Source of the DNA: an uncultured Taibaiella sp.
GTDB taxonomy: Bacteria; Bacteroidota; Bacteroidia; Chitinophagales; Chitinophagaceae
Direction of reading: 5' to 3'
Assembly (NCBI GenBank): GCA_937871155.1
Contig: CALMXV010000336.1
Location: 1 to 5,761 of the forward strand
DNA length: 5,761 nt
Below are positions 1 to 5,761 of the stretch, in pieces (the first letter of the stretch is position 1; every line of letters starts with the position of its first letter). Below the pieces are notes generated by a model, which saw only the letters and a list, made by a program, of their open reading frames with translations, was not told the origin of the DNA and ran no database searches. Made by a program: the position numbers and the translations under genes.

Positions 1-75
1 TAAATAATTGCACCGATTATACCTATTCATTTTCAGTTTTCATGAGAAGAGGTAAATAGATACATTTCTTAAAAT

Positions 76-108
76 CATTTAAATTATTTTGAAAATGATA
101 TTTAAATG
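76..108. promoter_or_regulatory. AT-rich inverted repeat upstream of the reductase gene, candidate operator
   Basis: CATTTAAAT at 76-84 is matched by its exact reverse complement ATTTAAATG at 100-108, with a 15-base spacer that itself contains the small palindrome ATTTTGAAAAT (86-96). The dyad ends 29 bases before the reductase ATG, where a promoter or operator would be expected. Two copies of TATTTTGA (85-92 and 110-117) overlap or flank it; they resemble the Bacteroidota -7 box TAnnTTTG but are one base short. No regulator can be named, and dyads arise easily in AT-rich DNA. The rest of 1-137 holds no supported gene. Confidence 0.35.
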
Positions 109-137
109 GTATTTTGATGTACTAAAAAAATAAAGTT

Positions 138-884
138 ATGGATACACAAAAGAAGTATGTAGCACTTGTAACCGGAGCAACGGGTGGGTTGGGCACAGCC
201 ATTTGTAAGCGATTAGCCAATGACGGCTTTCATGTAGTAGCCAATTATAACACCGCATCAAAAGCAGAGAAATGGAAAGAGCAATTAAAGGCAGAAGGTT
301 ATGAATTTGACATGTACCAAGCCAATGTAGGAGACTTTGAAGAAGTAGAAAAAATGATTAAAAGTATTGAGGCGAATGTTGGTCCTATTGATATCTTAGT
401 GAACAATGCGGGTATAACAAAAGATGGTGCTTTTCGAAAGATGAGCAAAGAGAACTGGGATGCTGTTATTCGCACCAATTTGGATAGTGTGTTTAACTGC
501 ACTAGAAACGTAATCAACCAAATGATAGACCGAGAGTATGGTCGCATCATCAATATATCTTCTGTAAATGGTCAGCGTGGTCAGTTTGGACAAGCCAACT
601 ACTCTGCCGCTAAAGCCGGCATGCATGGCTTTACAAAAACGCTTGCTATGGAAGTAGCCAGAAAAGGAATTACTGTAAATACGATTTCGCCAGGCTATAT
701 TGCTACTGATATGGTAATGGCAGTAGCAGAGGAGGTAAGAAACAAGATTGTTGCTGAAATACCAATTGGCAGATTAGGGGGCACTGAAGAAATTGCACAT
801 CTAGTATCGTTCTTGGCTTCTAAGGAAACCAGTTTTATCACAGGTGCTAACTATGCTATTAATGGCGGTCAACATGTTTATTAA
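138..884 (+). CDS. phaB: Acetoacetyl-CoA reductase-like short-chain dehydrogenase (PhaB type)
   Basis: This 248-residue cytosolic enzyme of the classical SDR family most likely reduces acetoacetyl-CoA to (R)-3-hydroxybutyryl-CoA with NAD(P)H, the second step of polyhydroxybutyrate synthesis. Visible motifs are the Rossmann nucleotide loop TGATGGLG (12-19), NNAG (89-92), and the catalytic tetrad Asn114, Ser142, Tyr155 and Lys159 (YSAAK). The stretch VNGQRGQFGQANYS (143-156), the following SPGYIATDMV (184-193) and the C-terminal INGGQH (241-246) resemble PhaB more than housekeeping FabG; the length is normal for either. The ATG at 138 lies behind an A-rich leader with no Shine-Dalgarno sequence, as is usual in Bacteroidota. 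No phaA or phaC lies in the window; the gene stands alone up to the left edge and converges on rplL. The main alternative is a FabG-type 3-oxoacyl-ACP reductase. Family membership is certain; the substrate is inferred. Confidence 0.85.
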   Translation: MDTQKKYVALVTGATGGLGTAICKRLANDGFHVVANYNTASKAEKWKEQLKAEGYEFDMYQANVGDFEEVEKMIKSIEANVGPIDILVNNAGITKDGAFRKMSKENWDAVIRTNLDSVFNCTRNVINQMIDREYGRIINISSVNGQRGQFGQANYSAAKAGMHGFTKTLAMEVARKGITVNTISPGYIATDMVMAVAEEVRNKIVAEIPIGRLGGTEEIAHLVSFLASKETSFITGANYAINGGQHVY

Positions 885-933
885 AGCTTAGATTGCATTA
901 AGATAATAGAGGTATTAAAATGAGCATAATAAA

Positions 934-959
934 AAAATCCGGGTTGAAGCCCGGATTTT
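934..959. terminator. Bidirectional intrinsic terminator between phaB and rplL
   Basis: A perfect 10-bp stem (AAAATCCGGG, 934-943, pairing with CCCGGATTTT, 950-959) encloses a 6-base loop TTGAAG. On the minus strand the GC core is followed by seven consecutive T (complement of 931-937), a textbook end for the rplKAJL transcript, whose last stop codon is only 22 bases upstream of the hairpin. On the plus strand the core is followed by four T, so it can also end the reductase transcript, though probably less efficiently. Its place between two convergent genes fits a shared terminator. Confidence 0.9.
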
Positions 960-981
960 CTGTTAACTAGTTTAGAAGAAA

Positions 982-1359
982 TTAAGCGATTTCAACTTCA
1001 GCACCAGCTTCAGTTAATTTAGCTTTTAGGTCTTCAGCAGTAGCTTTGTCCACACCTTCTTTGATTGGTTTTGGAGCGCCATCAACTAATTCTTTAGCTT
1101 CTTTCAAGCCAAGACCAGTTAAGTCTTTTACTATTTTTACAACGTTTAATTTAGAAGCACCTGCGCTTTTCAAGATTACATCGAAAGATGTTTTCTCTTC
1201 AGCAGCAGCTGCGCCAGCGCCGTCTCCACCTGCAGCAACTACTACAGCAGCAGCAGCTGGTTCGATACCGTAATCAGCTTTCAATACGTCAGCTAATTCT
1301 TGTACTTCTTTTACAGTTAGGTTTACTAATGATTCGGCTAATGCTTTTACGTCTGCCAT
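982..1359 (-). CDS. rplL: 50S ribosomal protein L7/L12
   Basis: L7/L12 forms the flexible stalk dimers of the large ribosomal subunit, which bind L10 and recruit and stimulate the translational GTPases (EF-Tu, EF-G, IF2, RF3). The 125-residue product has the normal length and the three family parts: an N-terminal dimerisation and L10-binding domain (about 1-33), an Ala/Gly-rich hinge (about 34-53), and a C-terminal factor-binding domain (about 54-125) with the conserved [15 protein letters not shown] (82-96). It is the last gene of the cluster, 59 bases after rplJ, and is followed by a strong terminator rather than by rpoB, the usual downstream neighbour. The spacer before it is A/T-rich without a Shine-Dalgarno sequence. 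The stalk needs several L7/L12 copies per L10, so stronger translation of this cistron is expected, but no specific element for that is visible. Confidence 0.98.
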   Translation of the reverse strand: MADVKALAESLVNLTVKEVQELADVLKADYGIEPAAAAVVVAAGGDGAGAAAAEEKTSFDVILKSAGASKLNVVKIVKDLTGLGLKEAKELVDGAPKPIKEGVDKATAEDLKAKLTEAGAEVEIA

Positions 1360-1418
1360 TTTTATGAGATTTAAATGATTTAAAAAATTGTTTTTATATG
1401 GATAATTGGAAGCTTAAA

Positions 1419-1940
1419 TTATTCTGCGGCTGGTGTTTCAGCAGCAGTACTTTTTTCTGCATTATGCAACAATGCTGCGATAACGCGTCTTGCAGGAGAT
1501 TGTAACAAGCCAATAACTTCACCAATAAGTTCATTTTTGGTTTTGATATTTTTAAGATTGGCAAGTTGGTTGTCACCTACGAATACATCTCCGTCAATAA
1601 AGGCTGCTTTCAATAAAGGTCTTTCGCCTTTATTAGCATTGCGGAAAGAACTGAGAATTACCGCTGGTTCTTTAGGGCTTTCACTGAACATGATAGCAGT
1701 AACGTTATGTAAAGAGTCATATACTCCGGAAAAACGATCCGCATCAAGACTTTCTAAAGCCTTTTTAATTAGTGTATTTTTAGCTACTTTCATTTCTACT
1801 TGCTTATCAAAGCAGGTACGACGAAGTGCATTTATTTGTTCTACAGAAAGTGATTCTGTATCGGTGATATAAAAGTTACTGTAAGAAGTAAACTTCTCTT
1901 TCAGCATTTCTATCACTTCAGATTTTTGACTTGTGTTCAT
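1419..1940 (-). CDS. rplJ: 50S ribosomal protein L10
   Basis: L10 anchors the stalk: its N-terminal globular domain binds 23S rRNA next to L11, and its C-terminal helix carries the L7/L12 dimers. The 173-residue product has the usual length. The N-terminal half contains the typical pattern of a Lys-rich first helix followed by LRRTCFDKQVEMKVAKNTLIKKAL (about 39-62; K54, K57, N55 and T56 lie in the conserved VxKNTL-type core). The C-terminal part (about 135-165, LIGEVIGLLQSPARRVIAALLHNAEK) is the expected L7/L12-binding helix, ending in an Ala/Glu tail. The gene sits 30 bases after rplA and 59 bases before rplL on the same strand, so co-transcription is likely. In many bacteria the L10-L12 complex represses its own mRNA through a long leader before rplJ; the 30-base A/T-rich spacer here is too short to hold that structure. 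Confidence 0.97.
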   Translation of the reverse strand: MNTSQKSEVIEMLKEKFTSYSNFYITDTESLSVEQINALRRTCFDKQVEMKVAKNTLIKKALESLDADRFSGVYDSLHNVTAIMFSESPKEPAVILSSFRNANKGERPLLKAAFIDGDVFVGDNQLANLKNIKTKNELIGEVIGLLQSPARRVIAALLHNAEKSTAAETPAAE

Positions 1941-1970
1941 TTTTTAAAAATTTTTAAAAGTGCTGAAAAA

Positions 1971-2663
1971 TTAACTTACAGATTTAGTATCTATTATTAA
2001 GCCAGGACTCATTGTACTAGCCATGCTGATGGCTTTAAGGTAAGTACCTTTAGCAGTAGCTGGTTTCATACGAACCAAAGCATTGATTAATTCTTGTGCG
2101 TTTTCAGCCAATTTTTCAGGAGTGAATGAAATACGACCGATAGAAGCGTGAATGATACCAGTTTTGTCCACTTTAAAAGCAATTTTACCACCTTTAACTT
2201 CAGTAACAGCTGCAGCTACATCATTGGTTACCGTACCTGTTTTTGGATTCGGCATTAAGTTACGAGGACCTAATACTTTACCAAGACGACCGATTTTAGG
2301 CATTACGGCAGGTGTAGCAATCACTACATCTACATCAGTCCATCCGCTTTCTATTTTTTGTACAAATTCATCCAACCCTACGAAGTCTGCACCAGCATTC
2401 TTTGCATCATTTTCCTTATCAGGAGTACAAAGTACTAATACACGTTTGGTTTTACCGGTACCGTGAGGAAGCGTTACAGTACCACGAATTGCTTGATCCG
2501 CTTTTTTAGGATCTACACCTAAACGGATGTGAACATCTACAGAACTATCGAATTTAGTGCAGTTGATATCTTTTACCATAGCACTTGCTTCAGATAGTGT
2601 GTATTGTTTGTTTATATCGATTTTAGCTTCTACAGCTTTTCTTTTTTTAGTTATTTTAGCCAT
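1971..2663 (-). CDS. rplA: 50S ribosomal protein L1
   Basis: L1 binds helices 76-78 of 23S rRNA to form the mobile arm at the E site that helps release deacylated tRNA. It is also a known translational repressor of the rplK-rplA mRNA in several bacteria. The 230-residue product is of normal length. The family signature lies at 125-146 with key residues [20 protein letters not shown]; the N-terminal RNA-binding segment is Lys-rich (3-14), and the C-terminal [19 protein letters not shown] (203-221) is also typical. The gene starts 33 bases after rplK and ends 30 bases before rplJ, in the standard order. The ATG at 2663 has an A/T-rich upstream region without a Shine-Dalgarno sequence. No anomaly is seen. 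Confidence 0.98.
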   Translation of the reverse strand: MAKITKKRKAVEAKIDINKQYTLSEASAMVKDINCTKFDSSVDVHIRLGVDPKKADQAIRGTVTLPHGTGKTKRVLVLCTPDKENDAKNAGADFVGLDEFVQKIESGWTDVDVVIATPAVMPKIGRLGKVLGPRNLMPNPKTGTVTNDVAAAVTEVKGGKIAFKVDKTGIIHASIGRISFTPEKLAENAQELINALVRMKPATAKGTYLKAISMASTMSPGLIIDTKSVS

Positions 2664-2696
2664 TGCTACAAAGTTTTAAATAAGGTGATCAATGGA

Positions 2697-3140
2697 TTAA
2701 TTTTTAGAAGGAGCTGTACCTTCAACAGTGATACCCATACTGCGAGCAGTACCGGCTACCATTGACATAGCACTTTCTAAAGTGAAACAGTTTAAATCAG
2801 CCATTTTATCTTTAGCGATTTCTTCTACTTGTGCCCAAGTCACTTTACCTACTTTGTTACGGTTAGGCTCTTTAGAACCACTTTTAACTTTGGATACTTC
2901 CATCAACTGAACCGCAGCAGGAGGGGTTTTGATAACAAAGTCAAATGACTTGTCAGCATAAACCGTAAGAACAACAGGTAATACTTTACCCATTTTATCT
3001 TGTGTACGTGCGTTGAATTGTTTACAAAACTCCATGATGTTTACACCCTTGGAGCCTAGTGCCGGTCCGATTGGCGGCGCTGGATTAGCTTGTCCTCCTT
3101 TTACCTGGAGCTTTACCAAGCCGGTAATTTCTTTTGCCAT
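2697..3140 (-). CDS. rplK: 50S ribosomal protein L11
   Basis: L11 binds the GTPase-associated centre of 23S rRNA at the stalk base. There it contacts elongation and release factors and, in organisms with RelA/Rsh proteins, takes part in sensing uncharged tRNA. The 147-residue product has the usual two domains. The N-terminal domain contains [11 protein letters not shown] (19-29) with the conserved proline pair (P22, P23) implicated in factor interaction and thiopeptide sensitivity, followed by [15 protein letters not shown]. The C-terminal rRNA-binding domain ends with [15 protein letters not shown] (123-137), the family signature. It is the first gene of the four-gene cluster, behind a leader of roughly 90 bases and a probable promoter at 3239-3246. 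Upstream lies an antiporter gene rather than nusG, which normally precedes rplK. Confidence 0.98.
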   Translation of the reverse strand: MAKEITGLVKLQVKGGQANPAPPIGPALGSKGVNIMEFCKQFNARTQDKMGKVLPVVLTVYADKSFDFVIKTPPAAVQLMEVSKVKSGSKEPNRNKVGKVTWAQVEEIAKDKMADLNCFTLESAMSMVAGTARSMGITVEGTAPSKN

Positions 3141-3232
3141 TGGCTTTTAGTTTTTTGGTTTTAACGAATGTCCTCTTTTAAGAGGCTTATTCTCCCAAAT
3201 GCGATCTTACAATAAAGAGCAATATGAGAATT
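3141..3232 (-). promoter_or_regulatory. 5' leader of rplK mRNA with two short hairpins, possible L1 autoregulation site
   Basis: This is the untranslated stretch between the probable transcription start and the rplK ATG. It contains two inverted repeats: CCTCTT/AAGAGG at 3172-3185 (a tight 5-6 bp stem), and ATTCTC/GAGAAT at 3189-3194 and 3226-3231 with a long loop. L1 is known to repress rplK-rplA translation in other bacteria by binding a leader structure that mimics its rRNA site. A structured leader here fits that idea, but I cannot identify the canonical L1-binding loop, so the assignment is an inference. The bases just before the ATG are A-rich with no Shine-Dalgarno sequence. Confidence 0.3.
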
Positions 3233-3238
3233 GGAGTG

Positions 3239-3246
3239 CAAAGGTA
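3239..3246 (-). promoter_or_regulatory. Bacteroidota-type promoter (-7 box) for the rplKAJL operon
   Basis: On the minus strand this reads TACCTTTG, an exact match to the TAnnTTTG -7 consensus of the Bacteroidota primary sigma factor. The expected -33 zone (about 3263-3286) is a run of T with interspersed A/T rather than a clear TTG. These T/A tracts could act as an UP-like element, a feature compatible with a highly expressed ribosomal operon. Transcription would start near 3232, giving a leader of about 90 bases before the rplK ATG. Confidence 0.6.
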
Positions 3247-3306
3247 AGTGTAATCATCTATTAAAAAAAATAATTTTAAAAAAAATTGGGACTCTTTCTG
3301 TAGTTA

Positions 3307-4977
3307 CTATCCCTGATGCAGTCCTACCATCTTCGCCTCTTCCAAATCCAATTGCATTTCAATACGCCTTAAAACCGCATCTTGAAACTGATTTTCATTT
3401 TTTAATGTTTGTAATTCCTTACGCTGTTCATCAATAACCCTTTTATAAATCTCTCTGCTCTCGGTTATTTTTTCTTTATGTAACTCTATATTTTTAAAAC
3501 AATGCATCTTATCGGTAAGTAAGTCTAAATCTGTTTCCAATCGCAGCTTCATATTTCTTACCACTAGATTTTGTTCTACTTCGATTGGAAAATCTTCTAT
3601 CAAAACTTGAACTGCTTTTTTCTTAATTCTACCTATGATAATCGCTTCTTGTTCTTCCTCAGGTTGAACATTTTCTTCTTCTAGTTGGATAAAACGTAAC
3701 AATAACGGAAGTAAAAATCCTTGCCCTACTAATGTAATGAGGATAATAACAAACGTTACGAACAACAGAATATTCCGGTGTGGGAAGGCGTCTCCGGAGG
3801 GCAGTAGCAACGGTATGGCTAATGCTGATGCCAATGACACAACCCCTCTCATACCTGCTAGACTGATGACAAAAGAGGTTTTCCAATCGAGGGTGTCCGG
3901 TCGTGGTGATTTTTTATAAATTATTTGAGGTAAATAGGCAATGATATAGGTCCAGGCAAAACGAACTAAGATCATTACTACACTAATCATAACAGCATAT
4001 CGAATCCCATCTGCTATGGTGTGTTGTTCCAGTCCTGCTTCTACAACCGGCAATTGCAATCCTATTAATATAAATATAAGTGCATTCAATATAAAAATAA
4101 CAGTACTCCATACACTTCCAGCTTGCAGCCTTGCAGCAAAACTTAAAAAACGATTGGATTTGTAAGACATCATCAACCCACCACTCACCACAGCAATGAC
4201 CCCAGAGTAATGAAAATGCTCTGCAGTAATATAAAGAACATAAGGAATGATTAGAGTAAGTATGGTGTCAATATTAGAATTAGTCGGGAGCCAACGTATC
4301 AGCCAAGTAAACAGCCATCCTAGAAAAGCTCCTAACAACACACCCATCCCTCCCACTATAAAAAAATCTATAACGGCTTGTTGAAACACAAACTGACTGC
4401 TCACAACAGCTGCAAGGGCAAATTTGAAGACAATAAGACTCGTAGCATCATTCACCAAGCTTTCCCCTTCCAAAATAGTATTGACTCGCTTGGGGATTTT
4501 AAAATGTTTTAAAACTGAAGTAGCCGCTGCTGTATCAGGAGGAGAAATGATACCCCCCAATACAAAGCCTAATGCCAACGTCATTCCTGGTATTAAAGAT
4601 TGAGCTACAAACGCTATCACAAATGAAGTGAGTAAGACCAATCCGATAGCTAATAAAAATATCGGACGTTTCCATTTCCAGAAATCATTCCACGAAGTGT
4701 ACCAAGCTGCTTCAAATAATATTGGTGGTAGAAAAATCAGAAATACCCAATCCGGATTTACTTGAAAACTGGGCAATGCAGGTATGAAGCTTATTGCCAA
4801 TCCGGCTATCACCAAAAAAATAGGATAGGCGATTTTCAACCGTTGTCCGAGCATCACTAATAGCAATACGGAGAAGGTGATAAGTATAGCAAAACTCACA
4901 TAGCTATGTATCATGCAACAAAAATCAAAGATTTTATTTAGAAAATAAATACTTGGTTTTAATGATGCAATAGACAA
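3307..4977 (-). CDS. CPA1-family Na+(or K+)/H+ antiporter with cytoplasmic helical tail
   Basis: This inner-membrane protein should exchange cytoplasmic Na+ (or K+) for protons, serving pH and salt homeostasis. The open frame of 556 codons starts at 4977, but the ATG at 4914 (Met22) is the likelier start: family members begin just before the first membrane helix, and residues 1-21 add only a non-conserved stretch. That gives 535 residues. Numbered from the longer start, about 12-13 hydrophobic helices span 27-430. Family motifs are FLPPILFEAAW (82-92), SPPDT (145-149), LEGESLVND (169-177) with the Asn-Asp ion-binding pair N176-D177, and LAGMRGVVSLA (373-383) with the conserved Arg377. Residues 431-556 are hydrophilic and helical, ending in DAVLRRIEMQLDLEEAKM (533-550), typical of the bacterial CPA1 form. 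Its stop lies 166 bases before rplK on the same strand. Ion specificity cannot be read from the sequence. Confidence 0.93.
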   Translation of the reverse strand: MSIASLKPSIYFLNKIFDFCCMIHSYVSFAILITFSVLLLVMLGQRLKIAYPIFLVIAGLAISFIPALPSFQVNPDWVFLIFLPPILFEAAWYTSWNDFWKWKRPIFLLAIGLVLLTSFVIAFVAQSLIPGMTLALGFVLGGIISPPDTAAATSVLKHFKIPKRVNTILEGESLVNDATSLIVFKFALAAVVSSQFVFQQAVIDFFIVGGMGVLLGAFLGWLFTWLIRWLPTNSNIDTILTLIIPYVLYITAEHFHYSGVIAVVSGGLMMSYKSNRFLSFAARLQAGSVWSTVIFILNALIFILIGLQLPVVEAGLEQHTIADGIRYAVMISVVMILVRFAWTYIIAYLPQIIYKKSPRPDTLDWKTSFVISLAGMRGVVSLASALAIPLLLPSGDAFPHRNILLFVTFVIILITLVGQGFLLPLLLRFIQLEEENVQPEEEQEAIIIGRIKKKAVQVLIEDFPIEVEQNLVVRNMKLRLETDLDLLTDKMHCFKNIELHKEKITESREIYKRVIDEQRKELQTLKNENQFQDAVLRRIEMQLDLEEAKMVGLHQG

Positions 4978-5038
4978 AAATCAAAATCCTTTTTAAAGAA
5001 ATAATCACCTACACCCTTAAGAAATCACATGCCATTGT

Positions 5039-5046
5039 TACCTTTA
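5039..5046 (+). promoter_or_regulatory. Weak candidate -7 box for the UbiA-like gene
   Basis: TACCTTTA matches TAnnTTTG at all but the last base and lies 51 bases before the ATG at 5098, a sensible distance. No clear -33 TTG is seen at the right spacing, so support is weak. The divergent intergenic region (about 4915-5097) must also hold the antiporter promoter, for which I see no consensus match. Confidence 0.25.
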
Positions 5047-5097
5047 GGATAGTATCCATCATTAGAAGCACATTTTTTATTGAGCAAATTGCACCTC

Positions 5098-5761
5098 ATG
5101 GCTTTAAAGACTAGAGACTATTTTCATTCCTTCTTTTTTTGTAATTATTTTTATGGTATTTGTTCAGTAGCCTTAGCTATTGAGGGCAATTTACAACAAG
5201 GAGTACCTCTCAATGCATGGTATTTTTATCCATTGATTTTCTCAAGTACCACTTGGTTTTATACCAGGGCCTATATCGCTTCCGATGCAAGCCCCAACTA
5301 CAATACGCGCACCACTTGGTATTATGTTCACAAAAAATTTGTCCGTTTTAGCCAAAGCACCTTGTTAGGTATTTTATTGGTAGGTAGTGTAGTTTTATTA
5401 TACCTGCATTATGATAAAATATCGAATATCTCTTTGTTAGAATGGGGGCTGCTACTCATCTTTCCTTTAGTAGGTGCTATGTATTATGGCTTGGTGGGAC
5501 ATCAGTTAAACCTTAGAAATATAGGTTGGCTAAAACCTTTCTGGATAGGCTTTACATGGGCAGGTATGGTGAATGTTTATCCAATATTATTTTACAATAT
5601 CACCCAACAAATTCCTACATCAATTTCGTTTATCAATCTGGTATTGTTTTTCAAAAACTTCATGTTTGTAACTGTGCTTTGCATATTATTCGACATTAAA
5701 GATTATGCTGATGATTACAATAGGAGGCTAAAAACTTTTGTAGTAGAAAATGGATTACGTA
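5098..5761 (+). CDS. UbiA-like prenyltransferase-family membrane protein (3' end missing)
   Basis: The frame is open from the ATG at 5098 to the right edge: 221 codons, no stop, so the C-terminus lies outside the window. An in-frame TAG at 5050 limits the upstream extension, and no better start is seen between. The product has about six hydrophobic segments (roughly 9-28, 40-58, 86-103, 111-130, 143-165, 176-198). It then shows DIKDYADDYNRRLKTF (199-214), which resembles the second Asp-rich motif of UbiA-superfamily prenyltransferases (DxxDxxxD followed by a basic stretch and a conserved Thr; here D199, D202, D206, K212, T213). That motif normally binds Mg2+-diphosphate of a prenyl donor. The first motif, NDxxDxxxD, expected after the second helix, is not recognisable; that zone reads SDASPNYNTRTTWY (62-75). 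The protein may be a divergent or non-catalytic relative. Substrate and pathway are unknown. It is divergent from the antiporter gene. Confidence 0.7.
   Translation, partial: MALKTRDYFHSFFFCNYFYGICSVALAIEGNLQQGVPLNAWYFYPLIFSSTTWFYTRAYIASDASPNYNTRTTWYYVHKKFVRFSQSTLLGILLVGSVVLLYLHYDKISNISLLEWGLLLIFPLVGAMYYGLVGHQLNLRNIGWLKPFWIGFTWAGMVNVYPILFYNITQQIPTSISFINLVLFFKNFMFVTVLCILFDIKDYADDYNRRLKTFVVENGLR

Noticed and set aside
1..30. Minus-strand ATG at 30 with ten open codons running off the left edge, possible divergent gene
   Set aside because: Ten codons cannot support a gene call and no promoter or conserved residues are visible.
3..59. Plus-strand open stretch of 18 codons from the left edge ending in TAG at 57-59, possible tail of an upstream gene
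   Set aside because: Too short and not recognisable (ends ...FMRRGK); an open frame of this length at an edge is expected by chance.
85..117. Two TATTTTGA boxes as reductase promoter -7 elements
   Set aside because: Each is one base short of TAnnTTTG and neither has a clear -33 TTG at proper spacing; kept only as context for the inverted repeat.
299..626. Antisense open frames inside the reductase gene
   Set aside because: They overlap a fully convincing SDR gene on the other strand and show no recognisable protein features.
1046..1273. Plus-strand open frame opposite rplL, Ala/Pro-rich
   Set aside because: It is the complement of the Ala/Gly hinge and C-terminal domain of L7/L12; its composition is explained by the GC-rich alanine codons.
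2152..2466. Plus-strand open frame of 104 codons opposite rplA
   Set aside because: Shadow of the conserved L1 gene; no family resemblance.
3280..3313. Possible terminator of the antiporter gene: GGGA/TCCC arms (3310-3313 and 3288-3291) followed by a T run on the minus strand
   Set aside because: The stem is only 4 bp with an 18-base loop, too weak to call; the T run is equally explained as an upstream element of the rplK promoter.
3231..3437. Plus-strand 68-codon frame across the rplK promoter and the antiporter 3' end
   Set aside because: It runs through the promoter region and antisense to the conserved antiporter tail; no recognisable features.
1..5761. CRISPR arrays, insertion sequences, tRNA or rRNA genes, toxin-antitoxin or defence modules
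   Set aside because: I saw no regularly spaced repeats, transposase, terminal inverted repeats, tRNA cloverleaf or defence-type domains; the genes are mostly housekeeping.

Overview
The window looks like a chromosomal segment of a member of the Bacteroidota, most likely near the Chitinophagales. Four observations point there. The DNA is AT-rich. None of the gene starts has a recognisable Shine-Dalgarno sequence; the leaders are A/T-rich instead. A TAnnTTTG-type promoter box (TACCTTTG) lies upstream of rplK. The protein sequences, especially the UbiA-like membrane protein at the right edge, read like that phylum. The placement is inferred from the sequence alone.

Layout, left to right. (1) Positions 1-137 are an AT-rich upstream region containing a perfect 9-bp inverted repeat. 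(2) A plus-strand gene at 138-884 encodes a PhaB-like acetoacetyl-CoA reductase of the short-chain dehydrogenase family. (3) A strong bidirectional hairpin terminator at 934-959 separates it from a convergent minus-strand cluster. (4) That cluster, read from right to left, is rplK (L11), rplA (L1), rplJ (L10) and rplL (L7/L12), the large-subunit stalk/L1-arm operon, with a promoter and structured leader at about 3141-3246. (5) Upstream of rplK on the same strand is a CPA1-family Na+(or K+)/H+ antiporter with a long cytoplasmic tail (3307 to 4914 or 4977). (6) Divergent from it, starting at 5098 and running off the right edge, is a multi-pass membrane protein resembling a UbiA prenyltransferase. 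It keeps the second Asp-rich motif but shows no clear first one.

How the genes relate. L11, L1, L10 and L7/L12 form one co-transcribed ribosomal unit: L10 with L7/L12 dimers makes the factor-recruiting stalk, L11 the stalk base, and L1 the opposite arm at the E site. The classical neighbours are absent. rplL is followed by a terminator and a convergent metabolic gene instead of rpoB-rpoC, and rplK is preceded by an antiporter instead of secE-nusG. The block is therefore detached from its usual context. The reductase, antiporter and UbiA-like protein have no evident functional link with the ribosomal genes.

I found no mobile element, CRISPR array, RNA gene or defence module, and no convincing undescribed system. 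The points most worth a second look are the isolated rplKAJL block, the PhaB-like enzyme with a putative operator in a Bacteroidota-like genome, and the UbiA-like protein lacking one motif.
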